A DNA stretch of 64,000 nucleotides, taken from positions 8,616,971-8,680,970 of the forward strand of contig NC_081333.1 in NCBI RefSeq assembly GCF_022539665.2, written 5' to 3'. Below the pieces are notes generated by a model. The model was given only the letters and a program-made list of their open reading frames with translations. It ran no database searches and was not told where the DNA came from. The position numbers and the translations under genes were made by a program. This document shows positions 1 to 13,139 of this stretch, one piece after another. This stretch comes from Daphnia carinata. Lineage: Eukaryota; Arthropoda; Branchiopoda; Diplostraca; Daphniidae. The first letter of the stretch is position 1. Each line of letters starts with the position of its first letter.

Positions 1-2256
1 AGAACTCAATCAAAAAGTGATCTAGGTAGTTCTGCGGATTTTTTCTACCCATATCAACGTTTAACTTGAAATGTACTCTTGCTTTTGTTCACAACGTTCT
101 GCACTATTCAAATAAAAGATATCCACTTGCCACTCACGAACGTTTTGATACTACTGTTATCCACCAGTAGGGTCTCAGACCTTTCAGGTTTAAAATTCAT
201 TTTTGGAGGCGTTTTTTCATCAAGTTTATGTAATTCGTTTTGTCATTTTTGGGACGCGGCCATCCATCACATGATGCGTGTATATTCATAGATTTGCTGC
301 AGTGCGACTATCTAGCGTACAACAATTATCCCGCGGTTCCAAAGTCTAGACGTTTCGACTGGAAATTAGCGATTCTGTGAAAAGAAAACGGTGGGTTTCC
401 GATGGATTCGAGCCAAACTGTACAAAACTTTTAGTCAATTAGGAACATAGAAAAAACGCAATTGTCCCATCCGGTGGAAAAAGAAAAAACGGTTTGCATA
501 CAACACTGGAACAAGGCATGTCTTGACATCAATGTCAAAACAGAGATTTTATGCAGAGTTCCGCTTTTTCTATAAGGGCAATCGAAAGAATGCAGACATT
601 TATCCTTTACACGCAAACCTATGAAATAAACAAAAAATCTGATAGTCATTATCCAACTTTGCTTGTTTTTAGCTATTTAATTCCAATTCGTGCTGGTATA
701 CTTTTCTATTTAAACGATGACACATGATAAACCAGTATATCAACTATCAACTATCAACGATCAACTCAACTCGGAACCAACTCTGCAGGCATTCAATCAC
801 CTGCTAGTCAATTCTTTAGTGGATTAGCTAGAAACGAGGAAATGATTTCACGTTTTGCAAATAACAACTGTGTCTTTCTCTCCCGCCCCCCCCCCTGAAT
901 TGTATGCTGATAGTGACTAAGAAAACTTAAACTGATATTGGATCGCTCTGCCCATGCCAGCCGGTGGATTTACTGCTCAACGAGGCTCAGAGAAGAGCTT
1001 GCTATAACGTTTTATTTTTTTTTCTTAAATAGAACAAAACCAAAAAGGCGCAATCATGTAGTTTATTTGTATGGAGGCCATGAGAAAACTCTACTTCGAT
1101 TAATTGGTATTTGATAGCGATTATCAACGATGAACGAGTCAATGATCAATCCCTGTGGAGAAAATGGATTCGTTCCTCATTCGGTTGTTGATAATCTTAG
1201 ATCATTCCCTTCTCTTTTTGTTTATTTGCTTTCGAGCAACGTTCAGCCCATGTTTTTCTTTCTCCTACTCTCTGACGTAAGAAAAAAAAGCCTTTTTATT
1301 TTGTACTGGATTTTACTGGACATTCCGACTGAGTCTACATGGTGACGTCGTTCAAATGAGAATCGCTGCGAAAAGAAACATTTTTCCATTATCTACCAAT
1401 ATTCCCAATGTTGACATCGAGCTTTTTCTTTTGAAAACGGCAGAGCGACTTTTATGGGACCGCGCGTGTGTCAACATCCGAAAAAAAATTTCTTTATTGT
1501 CCTGGACTTAAAAAGAAAAAAAAAGAGAGGGAGAAAAATAGCACTGTCTTCCAATTCGAGTTCATTTTTACGACGCCCGCTGGAAGAAAATGTCAGACGC
1601 CAATGCGGACGAATGTGGAATGTCACTGATGAGGTTGTCGGACCGGATCGTAGTTTTTCCCGTTGACGGCATCTAGTTTTGCGCTAGCAATGCGTGCGTC
1701 TCTCGCTCTCTGTGTGTATGTGTGTATGCGTTTGGCTATATACGTGTGTGAGTTGTATGGCTACGTGTCTGTAGCCGGCCTCTGATTGGCTGTTGACGAG
1801 CGGGTTTTTCTGGAGCTTGTGTGGGGCTGGCTTGAGTCCAAAACCCCTCCACACTTTTGCTCTCTCCTTTTCTTTCCCGTTCTATCGTACAGCAGTCGTT
1901 TGTATAGTAAAAAGAAAAACAGGGAGAAGCCCGAACCCACGAGGATTGCTTGCTGCACATCCAAAAGTCATTCACGATTCGAACCTTGACCGTGCTGGAA
2001 TCTAACACAAACTGTGTACAAGTGTATAAACCCTCATTGAACCGGCGAACCCATTTTTAGACTATTCGTTTACTTATTTGCAACGTCGATTATGAGTTGA
2101 TTTTCATAGAGAAATTCGAAAAGCCCAGCTTCGCCAAAACAAGGAAAATGTGTGTGTCATTTGGTGGTGAAGCGAATCCGACACTGACAAAATCGAGCAC
2201 AAACTAAAGAGACATAACTTTCCAAATAAAAAGGAAGATATTAAAACGGAGAAGGC
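1..2256 (+). promoter_or_regulatory. Upstream and 5' UTR region of the KCNQ gene
   Basis: No convincing coding exon is visible in this stretch; the open frames are short and of random composition. A TATAAA lies at 2025-2030, about 230 bases before the proposed KCNQ start codon, but no clear initiator follows at the expected distance, so its use is uncertain. A pyrimidine and GT-rich patch lies near 1690-1745. The stretch probably holds the promoter and 5' UTR of the KCNQ gene, which is inference from position only. Confidence 0.35.
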
Positions 2257-5200
2257 ATGGAACCCAGAGATCCTGAGAGGTAAGTCTTCTAACGAAACTA
2301 AAATACGTTATTTACGTTACATAATTTTCATATGTAACAATGCGTGTTGGGGAAGAGAAAAGGATGTCGGCATTAGAAGCTGATGACGTCGTGACGAAAT
2401 GCAACACGTGCTCTGTGTGCATCCTCCGGAGAGGTTGTGTCTCTGTCATATCATAGTTTTCACCCACTCGCCTGTCTCTTCCCCGAGCTTTATTTTTCTC
2501 ACATGTTTTGACATCGTTGACATGCGAGAAAACAAGAAAAGACGACGCGTATAACAAAAGGACAAAAGCGGATATTTTTTTTTTCTTCCGCAGCTTCGTT
2601 ATGAAAATGACTCCTCTACTTTTTTTGCTGGCAGACAATCCTGGTGACATCTCCCTATTCAAGAGGTTTCCCTTGGGCTCAATAAATAACCGTATGTTAT
2701 GGATGGAATTAGTGTCGTGAAAGAAACGTTCCCATTTCTATATTGGTAAAGTTTAAAACAAAAAAAACTTACAACATTTTTAGAATATCCTTTTAAAAGA
2801 AAATGAGGAACTGATATAGAAAAATGAAAAGAAATGAACCTGCTAGAACCGAATTTTTGGTTTGCCTTCATACATAACAGTGCACACAGATGATGCTCTC
2901 TTTTGCTTTGCACACACACTGTACGCGGGGTTGAGTTATTTTCGGCTTATTTTTTTTTTCCTTCGCTCTTTGCCTTTTAAAATAAAATTCCCGCTAGCAG
3001 ATTGCTCGAGCACAACACACAAAATGCAGGATATTTATTTATTGCCCCACCCTGAGAATCCATGGCCCCTCTTTAGGCAGAACAGCAGCAGCTCTACTCT
3101 CCGCATGAAGCCAGGAGGACCAACTACTTCGGATCCCCCGACTTATCTCCATATAGTTAATGGACGATTTATGTCTGTGCGCTTGTATCTTATTTTATCC
3201 ATGGGCCTTTGGCCCATTCTCTATTGAAAGGCATTTCAAGAAACAGAAGAAGGTAAAAGAAAGAAAGGTCGCAATGTAAAATAAAATGCAAAATAGGGAC
3301 GATACATTTTTCACGGTGTCCTCGTTACCGACATTTACACGCAAGGTGCTACACCTCATTCAACCAAGCTCACCCATTATAATGGCTTCTCTGAGCTCAT
3401 TTCCCTATCCGACATTCATTCCGCACGACCGACGTGTCAGCAGCTACTTGGCAACTGCATAAAAATTTCTTTTTTTGTTCACGACTTTTCTCTTCTTTTT
3501 TTTAATCGGTAAACGGCACGTCCCGATCGTAACTCGTCTCTAAACGATGAACGAAACTCGTTAAATTTTTTCTTCCTCTTTGGCCACTCCATGATGACAC
3601 AAAAGAAGAAGAAAATAGCAAAAAATGTGTGGTTATACCATGAGGTTAAAGAGTCAGGCTGATAGATGAAGTGCAAAGTACTTTTCATCCTCATGTATAT
3701 ATCAAGAATAGCTTTCTTCAGTTCTCATTAACATTTCTTTGCAAATTGCATGACCTTCTTATATTTAACTGGATCGAGCAATTCAAGGAAATGACACCAC
3801 CACAATCGTTTTGGCCATGGATTATAAGCTTCCTGTGATTCATTCGCCTCGGGATAATTATTCGAATCCCTATTTGCATCATCCTCCTTTTGTATTTTAC
3901 TCGTTCAGCTTAAAATGTCGACACAAATCTACGCCGTGGAGCAGAAGCGACGAAGACGAAGAGGACGAAGACGATTGCACAGGCAGTCCATTGGCGGAGG
4001 CATCTGCGGAGCAACGGATGCTGGCGCAGTCCGGCCTTTACAAATCGTCACCTTTGCTCGATTCATCTCCAACGGCGCCCAAGAGTCCAACGACAGCGTC
4101 GATCGAACTCCACCGCCAGTTATTGGCACTGAGACGCGGGAGTCGGGCGTCTCGGGGCAGTACCGGCATGATCGAGATGGTCGAGGACGCTCTGGGTGGC
4201 GCAGTCGTCCCGCCGAACGTTGCCGGCAACGGCGTTGCGGGCACCATGGACGCCCGTTACCGCAAGTGGCAAACGAGGCTTTACAACTTTCTGGAAAGGC
4301 CAAGAGGTTCTAAAGCGATCGCGTATCACGTCGTCGTGTGAGTAGAAATTTTGTTTTCTTATCACCTGATATTGGGATTTGTTTGTTTTCAGCGTTTCAT
4401 GTTTCCATTCGTCAAATGATTTTTCACGACAGACGCTCGTGTAGACGCCTGTTGGTGTTGTGTGGTGCGTATTTTATCCTTTTTTTTTTGGGTTTTCATT
4501 TTTCGAATTGACCGTGTTCGTATAACCTTTCGGCGCTGTATGAGAAAACGGAGAGGGAAAGAGCGTGCAACATGATGATTAGGTTCCCTTCTAGTTCAGT
4601 CGGTTCGGTGTTACATCACTGTTGATGCCTTGATCAGGTGGGAGTGGCCGCAACCTTTACCTGACCGGTTACAACTTGACACTCGGCATTTGAAACCTGG
4701 TGAACAATAAAAGAGCTTTCCTTTGACCTTATTCTTTTTTTTTTCCCTTTCTTTTGGGGAAAGAGAATCGGGGACCAACAATGAAGACGATGGTAAAATC
4801 ATAAAGGCTGTGCTCACCAGGGTTCCTCTATTATTTTATTTGTTTGAATGGTAAACAGACGACGACAGATGGGTCTACCATAATTTTTTTTTCCATGTCT
4901 TTATCCATTGTTCTTTACTGGTTAAAAAAACAAAAGAAAAACATCACCACCCACTGTGTTCTCCCTAGACAAACGGTCTGCGTTCGCCAGTTATCGTGCA
5001 AGTGTGTAATGACATCATGCATCAATGTTTTGCACGGTGATTCATTGGACTTTGGCTTATTTTCGTGCGTTGCCACTTTGATTTGATTACTCGTATACAA
5101 CGAAGAAAACGTATACATGGAGACCATCGAATACTTTCCTGCCTACAGTCATTTTTACCTAGTTGACCGATGAGGTAGTTCACTCCCATTTCGTCCAAAA

Positions 5201-8200
5201 GATTGATGATAATAAAAGAGAAGCACCCCACGCTTGTAAAGTAACACAAATTTTCAACCTACTCCCTCCCTCCCAAATCTTTCGATAGGAAAAAAAAATC
5301 AAAGGTTTCACCACTTTTACTAGAACGTTGCGTTCGTTATTAGCGCATTTATGTGAGGAGAAAAAAAACAAACAGAACCCCTGCATAGGGAATCTAGAGT
5401 TACACAGGTCTGTTTGGTCAATACGGTTTTACGCGGCGGGATAATCATATGCAATACGAACGTTGTACCCAGTTCAAAATTCGGGGATTTATATCGCATC
5501 ATCACACTACATACACCACGCCCAAATATCGATTGTGAAATAATGGATTCGTCTTCTAGTATTTCATCACACGAAATGACACCGTATTTGATCTGTTGTT
5601 CAACGGGTGGGGTCATTGTTTTGTTTTTGCACGCTAATCCCGCGATTGCTCAAACATTGACTCAATATCAGTGGCACCCAGAAACTATTTTTAAAAAATA
5701 TTATTCCCCTTTTTTTAGAGGTTTTTTTTCTTTCTTCGTGTTCTTAGGAAACAGATGGTCACCAGATCACCACCAACAACTTTGTGTGTAGGGGAGCCAT
5801 CCAGATAAACTTTTGGCCTATTACAGGCCCTGTTGTTTGTTATTATCTCTGAAAGAAAAAGATCTTTTTTTTGTTCGTTTTTTTCTTTCGCTTTTACGAT
5901 TCATTGACATGGAAATAGTTGTCGAAAGCTCACTGGCTGTGTTTGTATAGTACACACGGTTGGCGTGGAAGTGATGTCACGACGTCCTCCTCCTGTTACG
6001 TGTTGATTTGTGGTGACATCTTCTCTCACGTTTTGTTTGTCTTTTCTTGTCCCTTTCAATTCAATATTTATTTCGAATGCCTGTCTCTTTGGCATATGTT
6101 TGGCAGGTTCGTGATGGTTTTTGCCTGTTTGGCTTTAAGCGTCTTTTCCACCATCGAAGAATTCCAGGAATCGGCCGATGTAGCCCTTCTCTACATGGAA
6201 GGATTGGTCGTTTTCTGGTTCACAGTCGAATTCGTTTTCCGGTAAGATTCTCATCCTTCTCTTTGTTTTATATGATCCGTCACGGCTTCTTACGTTTCTC
6301 TTTTGGCAACCGACCATCAAGCGCATATAAATTTGTTGACCCGCTGTCGCTGCGTGGAACAAATGTCGTTGCATTCTTCAAAAATCGAGTTGTTAATTGT
6401 CGATCACTCTTCGCCGTGGAATGACGGAAACGCAAAACTATTTTGGCACAGCCAAAACCCTTCGGTTATATTACCATGCTGGCCGTCTTTTCTTTTTTCT
6501 TTTTTTTTTTTTTTATTCGCCAGTTAACGACGTTCCAGTTGAACGAAAAGTAGCCCAAAATATATTTGCTCGTTATCTGTTATCTAATTCGAATAATAAT
6601 GAAAACAATTTTCTTTTTTTCCGTACATAACATCTTAATGACTTGTTTCATCTTGTAGGTTATGGTCGTCCGGCTGCCGTTCACGCTACCAGGGATTTCT
6701 CGGCCGTTTGAAGTTTTTACGGCGGCCTTTCTGCGTGATCGGTGAGTGCAAAAGGGGCGACAGGGTGCTAAATTTCCGGCAACAACGTAGACACAAAACG
6801 AATACACAGAGGAGAGAAACAGCTCTACGAGGGTGGTCGCTTTCCTCCCTACTTTAACGGCGCGCGTGTCTGTTTCTATTCCAATGGCGCCGTTTTGGCC
6901 GTGACTGCGTGTAAACAGGCGGCAAAGCACAAGGATTGAAAACTATTTTGCTCGAAAAAAAAAAATTTGAACGATTACGATCTTTGCGTCATGATTGAGA
7001 AGAACGATGTTGACAATGTGTTTCTATATTTGATCGTGCTAGATGTCGTGACGATCGTGGCCAGCGTCGTCGTCATCTCGCTGGGCAGCGGCGGGCAGGT
7101 ATTCGCCACGTCGGCCCTCCGCGGTCTCCGCTTCTTTCAAATTCTGCGGATGGTGCGCATGGACCGGCGCGGAGGCACCTGGAAACTTTTAGGCTCCGTC
7201 GTCTACGCCCACCGACAGGTCTATATTGATAATGCGTTCCAATGATATCATTCGATAACAGATACGTACCCTATCGACGGACCGCACGCAGGAGCTATTC
7301 ACGACTGTATATATCGGATTTTTGGCGCTGATATTTTCCTCTTTTCTGATGTACCTGGCGGAGAAGGAAGCCAATCCGGAGAAGTTTAGCAATTTCGCCG
7401 ACGCGCTCTGGTGGGGAGTTGTAAGTTCCAGTCTCAAATCGTGAAAAGGAAATGTTTTTAAAAATGTATAATCCGATCTAAATTGTTTTAGATCACGCTG
7501 TCAACAGTGGGTTATGGGGATGCTTTCCCAATCACATGGCAGGGCAAACTAATTGCTTCCGGATGTGCCCTTATGGGAATCTGCTTCTTCGCGCTACCTT
7601 CCGTGAGTCACGAACGTTGAATAAAAAATCTATAGCGTTTGCAAATGGGGACCCTATCTCGTCCTCAAAAATATAAACATTCGTTGTATTTGTGGCTGAT
7701 TTGCAGGGCATTTTAGGATCCGGATTTGCTTTAAAAGTGCAGCAACAACAACGACAAAAGCATATGATCAGTAAGGGTTCCATATCCGGAAATATTTCAT
7801 TCTAATCATCACGAACTTGAACACGTCCGCTTTGTTTAGGACGGCGCCAACCAGCCGCCTCTTTGATCCAGTGTTTGTGGAGGTGTTGCGCCGCCGACGG
7901 ACTCTTCCGCTCCGTTGCCACGTGGAAAGTTCACATGCCGAGTCCTAGCTCGTGAGATTTTTTTTTTTCTTCAAGCTTAGCGGGAAAAAGGAACCAACTT
8001 TGTTTTCCCTTTATTCTTTTCCTTGTATTTCAGGTACAAACACAATACGTCATTCGTGATGACAAGGTTGCCAACAATCCGGCGGCCGAAAGTTCCTCCA
8101 CCGGCGCACAAAATAGCCATGGCTTCGGCCAACCTTGCTGGTTGTGCCATCTCGGGACAAATTCACGAAACGAGTGAATACGGCGTTCAAATCACGAACA

Positions 8201-9505
8201 ACGGCATCAACCGGAAGCCCGTTCACGAGAGCAGCCGCAATTCATCGGGTTATTGATTGCTTCAATTAAGAGTCAAAACATCGTTTAAAATCTTAATCTA
8301 CTCTTGTTTGTTTCTTTTTGAAATGTAAATCGCCTTTGATCACATTATCTTTTCAATCACCAGACGAAGATGAGGAGCACCCTGTCCGTTACATCCAGCT
8401 GACTCCACAATACCGTATGGCAATCCGTGCCATCCGCAAAGTGAGTGGCGAGTGGGCCCTAAAGCGGGCCAGTTTTGCATAATGCATGACTTGTCATGAT
8501 CAGACGTTGTGTGTCCTTACATGTGTGTGTGTAGCGTGATGTTAAAAGTACTTGTACACTCCAATACGTCCTTATGTGTACTTATTGAATGGCTTGCAAA
8601 ATTAGATGAAGTTCCTTGTGGCGCGACGCAAGTTCAAGGAGGCCCTAAAGCCCTACGACGTCAAAGACGTCATCGAGCAATACTCGGCTGGGCATGTTGA
8701 TCTCTTGGGGCGAGTCAAAGCCTTGCAAGCCAGGTAATATTGCCTTAGATATTTCAACATTTGCTTTTCTGTTAAAGTCCACCTTCTTCTGTGATCATTG
8801 TGCGATTTTTAAAAAACGGTTATGTGATGTTTGTTTGAACATGGTGGACGGTGGCTGTTGTCAGACTGGACCAGATACTGGGCAAACAAGGATCCAAAGG
8901 CGGCAAGGACGTCTACGACAACAAATACTGTCTAGCCTCCCGCATCGTCAACGTCGAACGACAGGTGGTCCTCATGACCCACTTTTCTATCCATCCCCCT
9001 ATATACTATTACCTCTATTGCTATGATCATAATTTTATAAATTTTACAACCATCCTTTTTTCAATTTTAAATGTAAAAAAATAAACACATTTGAAAAATC
9101 GAAAACAAAAAACAGGTGGGTGATATTGAGGCCAAGGTGCAAAGGATCCTGGAACTGTGCCTGGAGAATAGACAGTCAAAGAAGAACAGTAATGATTCCG
9201 ATGGACGCGCTACTGTGAGCCAAACCGATGTACCATCATCGGAGTCTGTTCCATTATCAAGAATGGAAGCTACAACAACGAGGCCAGATCCTCCATCGTC
9301 CTTGGGTTTGGCTTGCTCGTCATCGGTGTCGCATCCATTAGCGCTGCAAGCTTCGCTCAAACCGATTTTGGTGCTCGACAGAGGGCACGAAACTCCGGCC
9401 AACATCGCCGACGTTCATCAAGAACAACAACAAGGACAAGAGGAGCATGAGCAACAACATCAAGCGTCGCCTGTCAAAAAGCGCGTCACCTTGCAGTCGC
9501 TGTGA
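2257..9505 (+). CDS. KCNQ: KCNQ/Kv7 voltage-gated potassium channel
   Basis: Pore-forming subunit of a slow, non-inactivating M-type K+ channel in the plasma membrane. Exons: 2257-2279, 3909-4337, 6107-6241, 6659-6741, 7043-7218, 7292-7420, 7492-7602, 7707-7770, 7840-7951, 8034-8248, 8364-8440, 8606-8733, 8865-8964, 9116-9505; about 723 residues, close to vertebrate KCNQ lengths. In order: acidic N-terminus; family motif [10 protein letters not shown] before S1 (from about residue 147); S2 after EEFQESAD; S4 [20 protein letters not shown] with regularly spaced Arg; S4-S5 [16 protein letters not shown]; filter STVGYGD (about 329-335); S6 end [20 protein letters not shown]; calmodulin/PIP2 helix A with IQ motif [13 protein letters not shown]; helix B and C region [20 protein letters not shown], then the tetramerisation coil. 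All splice phases agree. The donor after exon 10 (G|GTTATT) is weak. The start is either the micro-exon ATG at 2257 or an in-frame ATG at 3811. Identity is very secure; the exact 5' end is less so. Confidence 0.93.
2280..3908 (+). other. KCNQ intron 1
   Basis: A 1.6 kb intron bounded by AG|GTAAGTCT after 2279 and a pyrimidine-rich acceptor ending TTCAG at 3908. It contains an alternative in-frame ATG at 3811 that opens straight into exon 2 and would replace the eight-residue micro-exon N-terminus by a different 33-residue one. Apart from that I see only AT-rich sequence with short T runs. Confidence 0.55.
4338..6106 (+). other. KCNQ intron 2 (within S1)
   Basis: A 1.77 kb intron splits the S1 helix codon in phase 2 (GT|G, Val). 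The donor is GTGAGTAG and the acceptor TTGGCAG. The short open frames inside show no family resemblance. No repeat of note beyond short T runs. Confidence 0.7.
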
Positions 9506-10172
9506 CGACCCTTGTTCTTCCACCCGTCGACAATACATCCATCCATTCTGTTTGTTCCTTCGTGAAAATATCCTGGCCATTTTTTGTGTGTGTTCTTGTT
9601 GGAAGGGGTTTTTCTCTGTTGGCGCATGCTCTATGACGTCGACCTCGATCTTTCATTCTCTTTTTCTATTCTTCTTCCTCCTCTTTCGCCACACCATGTT
9701 ACACGCAGAGGGAAAAGAGACGATGTGGAAATTCAATCAAACTCTTTTATCGCTCCTCGAGTAATCGATTTATTTCTCTCATGCGCCTGCGCCTTCATCC
9801 GCCGACCGATCGATTCCTTCCACCTACTCTGCACGTATACACAAACAAAACAACAACTAAATATTTAAAAAAAAAAAGGGGGACAAAAAAGTTGAACGCT
9901 CTGTCGTGAGCGGAAAAAAAACGAAGTAAACGGCGCCGGCCGATATATAGGAGCTCTGTCTGAAATATTTTTTGCAGCCAGACCTACTCTGCTTTTCATG
10001 TATATGCCACGGTCGATCGATAGACACGCCGCGGACGGACGCGTCGGCTCTCCGTCCACGTATTTCTAAACTGCCATAGACGGGCGGGCATTCGTCTTGT
10101 TGGATTCGTTCTGGAGGGGCGTTGAAGTTGGATGACATGCTAAATACCAATAGGTCATACAAAAGAAAAAAA

Positions 10173-10178
10173 AATAAA
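10173..10178 (+). terminator. Candidate KCNQ poly(A) signal
   Basis: AATAAA about 670 bases after the KCNQ stop codon. The hexamer is exact, but other copies lie farther downstream and neuronal channel mRNAs often have long 3' UTRs, so its use is uncertain. Confidence 0.35.
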
Positions 10179-13131
10179 GGCACAAAATCTGTAGTGCAGC
10201 ACGATAAGAGTGGTTAGTAACACCACTTTGTCATTGTTTCAGGTTAGAGAAGGGGAAAGCCAGGTGGAACCTAGTCGGGACGTTGTCTGTGTTATCTTTG
10301 ACTCATATTTTATATCTACACGTAGCCAGAAACTATTTTATAATGGAGAGAAGGTGTGTGTCGGGGTGGGGATCTAATGTGTAGATCACACACAGACAAA
10401 CTCAATCCGCCATAAAAAAAAAAGGTGGGTGGTGTCGAGTGTGTGTGTTTTTTTCGAAGCGGGCAAAAACACGAACACACACATGCGGGACTCGAGAGCT
10501 AGATAAGAAAAGGGGGGAACAGATAACATTTTTTTGTTTAAAATGAGCAACCAACTTCAACAAATATGGGCTTACAAAAGCACACCGGGAAATTATAGTT
10601 AGAGCATAATCTACTAGATCACATCAAAGTGAAAGGATTGTAGATTGAAAGAAAGGTAGGGAAATAAGGAAGAAAACAAAAAAGCGCAACGACTATACAG
10701 ACTCCCTCTACAGCCCTCACGAATGTGTATTCGTTCAACATGAAATCGATACTCACGTAGGATATCGAGCGAGAAGATAAAGGTCTCGTGCAATATGCAA
10801 TGACATGGGTTGGCAAACTTGTCTTCGTTCTCCACTGTTCTACTACCACTATTACAGCTAGAGACATACAAACAATAGATGAATTATACTTTCATTTGAA
10901 AAAGAAGAGACAAACAAAATTATTCGGTAGTTAAGCGAACAACGTTGCGGATCAAACCGGGCGCACCGCAATGCGTCCGCGCCTCTATAGCGGCATCACG
11001 CACAGAACCATCAGGTCGTACGGTAAATCTTTAAATACGAAATGATGAGATGGAGTGAATGTCCTACATACAAATGAACTAGGAGATCGAACTAACACAC
11101 ACGGAGAGAATGGTGGTAGCCCGGATGTGGTGTATACATGTACTACACATTCTATTTGCCTGCTCTAGTCCGCATCGGCATTGCGGCGGGCGACGGATAC
11201 ACAGTCGAACATGTCAACATTGTCCACGAACAAACAAAATCAAGGAAAACAAAAAAAAAATTCAACTCTTTTTGAAATATAATTTTTTTCTTTCTACTTA
11301 TTTAGCGTATAGTATTATTGAAAAAAAAAACCATAAACGAGAAAAGAGTCCTATACATAAAAAAAATTCTTTCATGTCGCAGAGTCTGTTTTTACAATTG
11401 GGTAGGGGGAAAAATGACCTGAGAATATCAAATCATAAGCAAATGAGATGCACGAAAGACTATGGCTCAAGTTTGGTTTCTTTCTTTTATCAGCATATCG
11501 AAACAGCAGGCAACCCAATTTTTTATTTTCGAGGCATGTAATCTCATTTCTTTGAATATGAATTCGGATTGCCCTAAAGCCCTTCATTCTAAGGCAGAAA
11601 AAAAGATAGGTTTTCCATCGACCTTATGTCTAGGTGACGTAAGCTTACGAATAAATGCTACATAAAAAGTTAAGATAAAAAAAAGAAGCTATTTTGCATG
11701 ACGCGTTTGGGAAAGTCCAGCTCCTATCATTGTCGATTCCCCTCCGCATTTTATTGTTTGTCTCAGTCTGACGTCACTGTATACATAATTACATATATCT
11801 ATGCCGCAATGCCGAAACTCTGACGCAGCAGCTGAGGATGCCCCGACCAAGGAACCGGGCACGCCTTACCATGGTACTTGATCATGTTATACAGTCGAGA
11901 ACTCAGTTTTTCCACTGTATTTAATATCTACATCGAGAATAGGTTTCCCTTTTTTTTGAAGGAAGGATTTCTCCTTTTAATTCCCCGGCCGTCATGTGTG
12001 TTCTATATGTTCCATGTAGTTAACCGAACAGCCAGTCCGGGTATCAACAACTGTTGATCGATGATTGTTCGAAACGGGAGAAAAACCTTTTTTTTACACA
12101 CAAAAAATGTAAATAAGGAACAGGAATTTTCAATTCCTCAAGTTCGGATGTTTGATAACTTAACTTTCGTCTTACGATGTTTAGGAAAATCAAAGGGACT
12201 TGTTGTCATGCTCATTTTGCTGGATTTGCATAAAAGTGAAGCCTCAAACAAAGATGAGCATATGAGGATATAATGTTGATGATTGGACAGAACCCTAAAG
12301 TCATCTGGCCGTGAAGGAGAAATGAATAATGCAGAAGATGCCGAATGAATGACCTTTTTCCCTCCTCCCTGACGACGACAACAACCGAGACATCATCGCC
12401 TTCCGGAACTGCTGTATTTTTTCGGGGTTCAACAATGTTCTTTTCTCCCTTCTAGTCAGCCTCCTAGCAGTCTCGTCTTCTTATAAATGATGCTCACCAC
12501 CAGCGCAAGCTTCATTCAATACGACGGGCTTTACTTGAAGAAAAGCTGATTCCTCTTCTTCTGTTTTCTTCCGCCTCTTCTCTTTCCTATAAACCCTATC
12601 TTATCCATCCCTCCCGACACGCACAAACACACAACTATACAACCGATCAATAAACAGAGTGAAACGAGCAAACCCCCTTCTCTTCGTATCTATTTCCTCC
12701 TCCCCTCTCGCAGCTTGGTATACACGATCTCTTCGGTGTTTGTCTACTACGTGTGTGTTCGTGAACGATATCTCGGGAATGGATGACACGTAGATGGAGA
12801 GAAAGATCATACAAAGAGTAAGAGAGCGAGAGAGGAGAAATCTATTTACATCTTTGATTCAGTAAAGTTTTGGCGGTGATGACGTCTTTTTCCGTCTATC
12901 ATATCTCCCAATCCGCCTACGTTCGTTCATAAGTTTTTAAACTTCTATACCCAAAACCCCGGGGTGCATCGAGATCTTTCGTAACACTTCCGACGACGAT
13001 AATGTTAATCATAACAATCTGTTTGTGCGTGTGTTTGCAAGTTTAGATGCTATTTAGCTTATAAATGATGGTTATGTTGTGAGTGCTCACAGGTGATATT
13101 TCTTCACACGATAAGACGCCAAAGAAAGGTG

Positions 13132-13139
13132 TGACGTCA
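13132..13139. promoter_or_regulatory. Palindromic CRE (TGACGTCA)
   Basis: Exact palindromic cAMP-response element core, about 2.4 kb upstream of the RIM start codon. CREB/ATF proteins bind this motif. Placement upstream of a presynaptic gene is suggestive, but one 8-mer is weak evidence of function. Confidence 0.3.
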
